Position numbers and translations under genes: made by a program. DNA of 19,951 nucleotides from Treponema sp. GTDB taxonomy: Bacteria; Spirochaetota; Spirochaetia; Treponematales; Breznakiellaceae. Under the pieces are notes generated by a model. That model did no database searches and had not been told where the DNA came from. It saw only the letters and a list, made by a program, of their open reading frames with translations. This document shows positions 14,590-19,951 of the stretch, piece after piece. Numbering within the stretch: the first letter of the stretch is position 1; every line of letters starts with the position of its first letter. Location of the stretch: positions 1-19,951 of the forward strand of contig JAIWNU010000072.1 of the NCBI GenBank assembly GCA_020216655.1, in the 5' to 3' direction.

Positions 14590-17500
14590 GCTCATCATGT
14601 ACAACATCGGTCCTTTTACGGGCCGAACCGAAATAGATTTTACCAGGCTGGACGACATTTTTCTCATATCCGGAAAAACCGGTTCGGGCAAAACCACCAT
14701 CTTTGACGCCCTCTGTTTTGCCCTCTACGGTAAACTCCCGGGGAGCAGGAAAAACCTGGAAACAAAAATCCGTTCCGATTTTGCAGGTCTCGATGAAGAC
14801 TGCTGGGTAGAGCTTGAATTTTCTCTCGGTAATGAGACCTATCTTGTACAGCGAAGCCCCAAATTGGAACGGCCTAAGAAACGGGGAACCGGAACCACCG
14901 TGGAAGAAGAAGCGGCAGTACTCTACCGGCTCGCCAGTGGGGGCGAACGGCAGAGCCTATCGAGCAGAAAAAGCGAGGCGGATGAAAAAATCGCCCGGCT
15001 TTTAGGCCTCTCGGCCGACGAATTTGCCAAGATAATACTCCTTCCCCAGGGAGAGTTCGCCCAGTTCTTACAACAAAATTCCCAGGCTCGCCGGGAGGTG
15101 CTGCGGAAACTCTTTCCCGTGGAAGAAGCGGTAGCCATCAGAGAGCTTGCGGCGGAAAAAAAGAAAGAAGCCGAGGCTATGTTAAAGACAGCCAATTTGG
15201 CCCTGCAGGAAGCTTCTCAGCGGTACAATGAACAGGAAAACCAGGCAGAGCAAAATCGCATCAGGTCCGAATTGGAACAAATTGCCGAAAAGGACAGGCA
15301 AACCTTAGACCACATTAAAACCTTAAGCGAAGCCCTGAGCCGGGCCCGCCAGCGGCAGGAACTGGTACAGCGGCTTGCCGCCATCGATGAAGAGCGGCGC
15401 ACACTTACCGAACAGCAGCAGGAAATAGAAGCCTTGAGTCGGGCACTGGCCATGAACCAACAGGCAAAACCAGCCCAGGAAAAGCTTTATCAGGAAAGGG
15501 AGCTGGAAAGCAGAATCAAAAACCTGCAAGCAGAACGGGAACAGGCAGAGCAGCGGGCTGCCATGGCAATTCATCAATATGACGAAATAGAAAACCAAAA
15601 AAGCAGCATTGAAAACCTAAATCGTGAATGCACTGCCCTCAGGGAGCAGAAGGGAGCCCTTTCCCAGGCTGTGGAGGAGGAACAGCGCCTCAGGCAGCTC
15701 GAAACGCGCCGAGAAGAACTCTTAACTGCGATCCATGAAGCAGAAGAAAGCCTTCCAGGACTCCGGGCCGACATAGAAAATTTACAGGAATTGCTTATAA
15801 AAAGCGAAGGGGCCGCCCAAGTTGAAACAACACTGCAGGAACAAAAGGAGATGAGTGTTGCCCTCATGGCTCACCTCCGCAACCTCCTTCAATATGCCCA
15901 ACAGGGCAGCCAAAAACGCACAGAGCAGCGCAGCGCCGAAGAACGTTTAGCCCAGCACAGAATGGAACTCGACACAATCGAGAAGCGGCTCCCCATACTT
16001 AGTGAAGAACTGGCTGACTTGGAAAAACAATACAAGGAACAGGAAGAGGCAAACCTTGCTGCCCGGCTCGCCGCAACCCTCAAGCAAGGGGAACCCTGCC
16101 CCGTTTGCGGTTCGCTTCATCATCCGGCCCCTGCCCTCGCACCCCCCATTCGTTTTGGTACGGAAGAAAAAATATCGGCCCTCAAAATAGAACAAAAAGA
16201 TTTGGAAAAACGCATGGCCGAGCTGCGGACCGAAATACGAAACCAGGAGCTTACATTAAATAGGCTTATTCGGGAACTGGAAGAGATAGAAGAGAAGTAC
16301 CATGAAATCCGCACCAGCCTGCTCGCTCTCCTTTCCCCCCATTCTGGGCTCCCCTTCGAGATTACCTGTCTTAACAACGCACGGGGCTTACCAGAAGTAT
16401 CGGAAGTCCAGATCGACATCCGGAATAACTCGGCAGCGGCAGAAACTATCAATAAAAACCTCCAGCAGTTACGAAAAGAAAGCCTTAATCTTGCCCAGGT
16501 CGCCCGAAATCTGCAGGAAAAGCAGGGTCTGGCTGCCCGTGCACAGGCCCAATTGGAAAGCGGCAGGCAGCAGATCGCCGATTTATCTCATCAAATTGAT
16601 GAAATAAAGGCTCGGCTCCAACTCTATTTTGATATATGGAAAACAGAAACCATCGCCCTTGCCCTAAACCGCCTGCAGCAGCATTTAAAAACCATGGAGG
16701 CCCAGATAGCGGAGTATGAAAAAAAGAAGCAGCAGCTCGGCATAGAGAAAGCCCAGGCACTGCAGCACAGGGAGATCCTTGAAAAGCGCTGGCAGGATTT
16801 TAAGGAAGAAGAAGCACAGCTTAAACAGGCCCTCACAGCCATGGCAGAGGAGCTCGGGTTTACCGACACGGAGTCACTAAAGGCCGCCATATTAAGCCCA
16901 GAAGCAGAAGGGGCATACAGTTCCCGGGTTCAAGCTTGGAAAGAAAGCATGGACCGGCTTATACACCAGGAAGAAGAAGCCCGGCGGGCCCTGGCGGGAC
17001 TCCACATAGAGGGCCCTGGGAACCAGAGAGAAGCCACCGTAGAGGCCCTTGAGCAAGCCCTTCATGATACAGAAGAGGCCCATGAACAATTGGCGGAAAC
17101 ACAGCAAGCCCTGCAGGTAAGACTCCAGAGCCTTATTCAGGATCAGGAACGATATACAGCTGCTTTGAATCAGTATAATCATCTCAATGAAATTTATACC
17201 CGCTATAAAGCCCTGTCAGAGGACCTAGCCGGCTCAAACCCCAAAAAGTGGCCCTTCGATTCATGGCTCCTCAGCCTGTACCTCCAGGAAGTAACCTCCT
17301 ATGCAAACAGGCGGCTCGAACGAATGAGCGAAGGAAGGTATTCCATACTTCTGAACCCCGAAAACGAAAATAACCGAGCCCTGGGAGGTCTAGACCTCGC
17401 GGTCTTTGACTCCTTCACCGGCAAGACCCGCCCCTGCGCGACCCTCTCGGGGGGCGAAAGCTTCATGGCTTCCATAAGCCTCGCTCTGGGACTGGCCGAT

Positions 17501-17737
17501 TCTATCCAAGCCCGCTCCGGGGCAGTACGGCTCGATGCCATCTTTATCGATGAAGGTTTTGGCAGCCTGGACGAGGTCAGCCTGGATCGGGCCTTAACCA
17601 TTCTGGATGAAATCCGGGATCACCGCATGGTGGGCCTCATTTCCCATGTGGCGGAGATGAAAAGCAGAATTCCCAGCAAAATTGAGGTCATAAAATCAAA
17701 CCAAGGTTCCAGAATTTTGATTTCCGGAGAAAGCTAG
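14576..17737 (+). CDS. sbcC: Exonuclease subunit SbcC (Rad50-like ATPase)
   Basis: This 1053-residue SMC-like protein starts MRPRKLIMYNIGPFTG, with AGGAG 10 nt upstream inside sbcD. It has a Walker A GKTGSGKTT near residue 35, two long coiled-coil arms rich in Glu, Gln, Leu and Arg (about 175-500 and 530-870) and a zinc hook C508-P-V-C511 at the apex, where two molecules join. The C-terminal half of the ATPase has the signature LSGGESFMASISLALGLAD and Walker B AIFIDEGFGSLD. It is the ATP-driven clamp that controls SbcD access to DNA. The order sbcD-sbcC with overlap is the common bacterial arrangement. No defect is seen. Confidence 0.96.
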   Translation: MRPRKLIMYNIGPFTGRTEIDFTRLDDIFLISGKTGSGKTTIFDALCFALYGKLPGSRKNLETKIRSDFAGLDEDCWVELEFSLGNETYLVQRSPKLERPKKRGTGTTVEEEAAVLYRLASGGERQSLSSRKSEADEKIARLLGLSADEFAKIILLPQGEFAQFLQQNSQARREVLRKLFPVEEAVAIRELAAEKKKEAEAMLKTANLALQEASQRYNEQENQAEQNRIRSELEQIAEKDRQTLDHIKTLSEALSRARQRQELVQRLAAIDEERRTLTEQQQEIEALSRALAMNQQAKPAQEKLYQERELESRIKNLQAEREQAEQRAAMAIHQYDEIENQKSSIENLNRECTALREQKGALSQAVEEEQRLRQLETRREELLTAIHEAEESLPGLRADIENLQELLIKSEGAAQVETTLQEQKEMSVALMAHLRNLLQYAQQGSQKRTEQRSAEERLAQHRMELDTIEKRLPILSEELADLEKQYKEQEEANLAARLAATLKQGEPCPVCGSLHHPAPALAPPIRFGTEEKISALKIEQKDLEKRMAELRTEIRNQELTLNRLIRELEEIEEKYHEIRTSLLALLSPHSGLPFEITCLNNARGLPEVSEVQIDIRNNSAAAETINKNLQQLRKESLNLAQVARNLQEKQGLAARAQAQLESGRQQIADLSHQIDEIKARLQLYFDIWKTETIALALNRLQQHLKTMEAQIAEYEKKKQQLGIEKAQALQHREILEKRWQDFKEEEAQLKQALTAMAEELGFTDTESLKAAILSPEAEGAYSSRVQAWKESMDRLIHQEEEARRALAGLHIEGPGNQREATVEALEQALHDTEEAHEQLAETQQALQVRLQSLIQDQERYTAALNQYNHLNEIYTRYKALSEDLAGSNPKKWPFDSWLLSLYLQEVTSYANRRLERMSEGRYSILLNPENENNRALGGLDLAVFDSFTGKTRPCATLSGGESFMASISLALGLADSIQARSGAVRLDAIFIDEGFGSLDEVSLDRALTILDEIRDHRMVGLISHVAEMKSRIPSKIEVIKSNQGSRILISGES

Positions 17738-17745
17738 CCTATATT
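17717..17745 (+). promoter_or_regulatory. Promoter of the cyclic-di-GMP gene, probably leaderless
   Basis: TTGATT (17717-17722) and TATATT (17740-17745) are 17 nt apart, a good sigma-70-type pair overlapping the last codons of sbcC. Seven bases separate the -10 from the ATG at 17753, and the nearest GGAG (17724-17727) is 25 nt away, too far to serve. Transcription would begin at or one base before the ATG. Confidence 0.6.
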
Positions 17746-17752
17746 TGTTTGT

Positions 17753-19951
17753 ATGAATAAAGTAAAGCTCTGGACACCTCAGCAGGCAACAAGGACATTA
17801 ATCCTCAGTTCCATGCTGGTGAGCCTCTTGCTTTTAGGATTCGCCATCTTCAGCACTTTCCAATTTCTCCGGCTGGAACAAAGCATGGCGCTGCAGGCTC
17901 AGGAACGGGTCCAGATATTATTACATTATCAGCTTGATCAAGTGACAGCAGTTACTGCGGATTACAGCCGCTGGGATGACACCTGGCTCTACATGCAGGG
18001 GAAAAATCCCGATTACCCGGAGGTTAATTTTACCGAAGAATCGCTAGAAAATCTGGGCTTTGCCTTTGTTGCCCTCTATACAACGGAAGGACAGCTTTAT
18101 TTTTCTTTTTCGGCCGTAGAAAAAAACACGGCAGAACCCCTTAAAACAATTCCGCCATCTTTACAGCAGGATTGTCATGGGATCCTCATCCTATCGGAAA
18201 AACCCTTTATCGTGGCAATCCAGAGAATACTGCGCAGCGATTTATCCGGCCCCCCCCAAGGTTTTCTTATCTTTGGGAAATATATTGATGAACAGTTAGA
18301 GCAAACCTTGAGCCAGCTCTCAGGTACGAACGTACAAATTAACATAGCTCAAACAGCAGAAACTCCCCATACATCTATAAATTTGCAGCCTCAGATGAGC
18401 TTTAAGGTATCTGAAATTGATGTTGCCTCCCACATCCCGGGATTACTCGAAAACACAAGAATGGTACTTTCGGTCCGCGTACCCCGGGACCTGTTTTGGA
18501 ATGGCTTCCGCTCGGTAGCGGTCTTATTCTTATTTGCGGGAGTGATAAGCACCATACTGCTGATAAATATCAGATCCGCCAGGCAATTACTTGCATATGA
18601 GACCAATTCAGCCCTCATACTTGAACAGCAAGTAACCGAGCGGACCGAAGCCCTGCGAATGACCAATGAAACGCTGATGACCTACAAGAAGATTATTGAA
18701 AACACGGGAGAAGGCATACTTATTACCGATCTCTCAGGGGTTATACAGAAGATAAATCCAGCAATTGCAGAGATGTGCGGTTTTTCCAAAGAAGAAATTG
18801 TGGGACAAAAAACAAGTATTTTTAAATCTGGAATGCACTCACAATCATTTTACAAGGATCTTTGGGATAAATTAATAGATACAGGCCATTGGGAGGGTGA
18901 AATTTGGAACCGAAAAAAAGACGGAGCCCTCATGCCGTATTGGCTCAGTATCGACACCCTGAAAAATATCGAAGAAAAACCATGTAAATATGTGGCCTTT
19001 TATATTGATATTGCCCAGCTTAAACAAACCCAGGAAAAGCTGAACAATCTTGCCTTTTATGATTCCCTCACCGGGCTTCCCAACCGAGCCCTCTTTATGG
19101 ACCGTTTAGACCAGGTATTAAGCCGAACCCAGCGGGATAAGAATCGTTTTGCCCTTCTGTATATGGATTTGGACCATTTTAAAGATGTGAACGACGGGTA
19201 CGGCCATCAGGTTGGGGATGAACTGCTTATTCTTGCGGCCCATCGCATTAAGGCCCAGGTCCGCGACTCCGATACGGTATGCCGTCTTGGAGGAGACGAA
19301 TTTACTATTATTTTGGAGGATATCCACCGCAGCGCCGATGCAGGCATGGTAGCAAAAAAAGTCATTGAAGCCTTAAGGGAACCCTTCTTCATACATGAAC
19401 GGGAAATTTATATCGGCTGCAGTGTCGGAATTGCCCTCTATCCCTATGACGGGGCCACTATACAGGAACTGGTAAAAAACGCCGATGCGGCCATGTATGA
19501 CGCCAAGGAGCAGGGCCGGGGCCAATATCGATTTGCTTCAGGAGCCGCCGGACTCTCGAGCAGACACCGGATCGAAGTGGAAGCATCTATACGAAAAGCT
19601 ATGGATGAAAACCGCTTTGTATTATGCTACCAGCCCTTGGTATCCTCAGGAAGCGCCGAGGCAGGAAAACCCAAGGGCATCATTGGGGCGGAAGCGCTGA
19701 TCAGGATTAAAAATCCGGATGAATCGATTATTCCGCCAGGCCAATTTATAGAGGTAGCTGAAGAAACGGGGCTCATTATACCCATGGGCGGATGGGCTCT
19801 GAAACAAGCTTGCAAGGACGCAAAAGAATGGGAATTATCGGGAAAACCGATACAGGTTTCGGTAAATGTGTCCCAGCGGCAATTTGAGCGGGGGCATATC
19901 ATTAAGCAGACCGAAGAGGCGCTTAAAGAAAGTGGTCTTTCTCCGCGGCTC
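17753..19951 (+). CDS. CHASE4-PAS-GGDEF-EAL cyclic-di-GMP signalling protein, 3' partial
   Basis: The frame is open from ATG 17753 to the window end (733 codons, no stop). In order: a membrane helix (about 16-40), an extracytoplasmic region containing DYSRWDDTWLYM, which fits a CHASE4 sensor (about 45-240), a second helix (about 250-273), a short coil, a PAS domain (about 312-425, ENTGEGILITDLSG to VAFYIDI), a GGDEF domain with intact active site at 513-517 and an RxxD inhibitory site at 504-507, and the start of an EAL domain with E647-A-L and FIEVAEETGLI. The GGDEF part should make cyclic-di-GMP. The EAL part may break it down, but its later catalytic residues lie outside the window. It sits 15 nt after sbcC, with a promoter of its own. 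Confidence 0.93.
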   Translation, partial: MNKVKLWTPQQATRTLILSSMLVSLLLLGFAIFSTFQFLRLEQSMALQAQERVQILLHYQLDQVTAVTADYSRWDDTWLYMQGKNPDYPEVNFTEESLENLGFAFVALYTTEGQLYFSFSAVEKNTAEPLKTIPPSLQQDCHGILILSEKPFIVAIQRILRSDLSGPPQGFLIFGKYIDEQLEQTLSQLSGTNVQINIAQTAETPHTSINLQPQMSFKVSEIDVASHIPGLLENTRMVLSVRVPRDLFWNGFRSVAVLFLFAGVISTILLINIRSARQLLAYETNSALILEQQVTERTEALRMTNETLMTYKKIIENTGEGILITDLSGVIQKINPAIAEMCGFSKEEIVGQKTSIFKSGMHSQSFYKDLWDKLIDTGHWEGEIWNRKKDGALMPYWLSIDTLKNIEEKPCKYVAFYIDIAQLKQTQEKLNNLAFYDSLTGLPNRALFMDRLDQVLSRTQRDKNRFALLYMDLDHFKDVNDGYGHQVGDELLILAAHRIKAQVRDSDTVCRLGGDEFTIILEDIHRSADAGMVAKKVIEALREPFFIHEREIYIGCSVGIALYPYDGATIQELVKNADAAMYDAKEQGRGQYRFASGAAGLSSRHRIEVEASIRKAMDENRFVLCYQPLVSSGSAEAGKPKGIIGAEALIRIKNPDESIIPPGQFIEVAEETGLIIPMGGWALKQACKDAKEWELSGKPIQVSVNVSQRQFERGHIIKQTEEALKESGLSPRL

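Noticed and set aside
14576..17737. Defence-system or SMC-type nuclease of a new kind
   Set aside because: The Walker motifs, zinc hook and pairing with sbcD are those of ordinary SbcCD. No toxin, restriction or effector gene is nearby.
1..19951. CRISPR array, insertion sequence, tRNA or rRNA gene
   Set aside because: No regular short direct repeats, transposase motifs with terminal inverted repeats, or cloverleaf-like structures were noticed on reading both strands. No computed search was possible.

Overview
The window looks like a chromosomal segment of a spirochaete of the Treponema/Spirochaeta type. This is an inference from gene content: a PTS EIIA domain fused to a cation antiporter, small signal-peptide-bearing beta-barrel proteins, a NikMNQO transporter beside a HypA-like protein, and mid-range GC. 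There is no rRNA, tRNA, insertion sequence, phage gene or CRISPR array. Most of it is ordinary housekeeping and accessory DNA, and the interest lies in several local oddities.

Layout. (1) 1-3704, plus strand: the end of a flavin/Fe-S oxidoreductase, a shortened HypA-like protein, and a nickel/cobalt ECF importer (NikMN-NikQ-NikO), mostly joined by overlapping starts and stops. (2) 3706-6026, minus strand: a Zn/Cd/Pb-exporting P1B-ATPase and its CadC/SmtB-type repressor, with palindromic operators at 6052-6080. The importer and exporter operons converge with a 1-bp gap. (3) 6193-6770, minus: a small exported beta-barrel-like gene split by a -1 frame change at a run of seven T. (4) 6902-9031, minus: a CPA2 antiporter with a C-terminal PTS EIIA domain. 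(5) 9266-10825, plus: alanine dehydrogenase followed by an Lrp/AsnC regulator. (6) 10841-13271, minus: an MFS transporter whose first helix lies upstream of every canonical start codon, preceded by an RMD1/DUF155-like protein with a C-terminal membrane anchor. (7) 13333-17737, plus: the SbcD-SbcC nuclease pair. (8) 17753 to the window end, plus: a CHASE4-PAS-GGDEF-EAL cyclic-di-GMP protein that runs off the end.

How the genes work together. The first two operons handle transition-metal balance: nickel/cobalt uptake with a metallochaperone-like partner, and metal-sensed export of zinc-group metals. The antiporter and alanine dehydrogenase genes diverge from a 225-265 bp AT-rich control region rich in palindromes, a plausible target for the Lrp-type regulator encoded just after ald. 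SbcCD processes DNA hairpins and ends. The last gene couples an external signal to cyclic-di-GMP.

The points most worth a second look are the HypA homologue lacking its zinc domain, the T7 frame break in the surface-protein gene, the apparent ACG (or ATT) start of the MFS gene, and three genes whose start codons sit 6-7 nt after a -10 hexamer with no Shine-Dalgarno, which suggests leaderless mRNAs. I saw no clear new multi-gene defence or mobile system.
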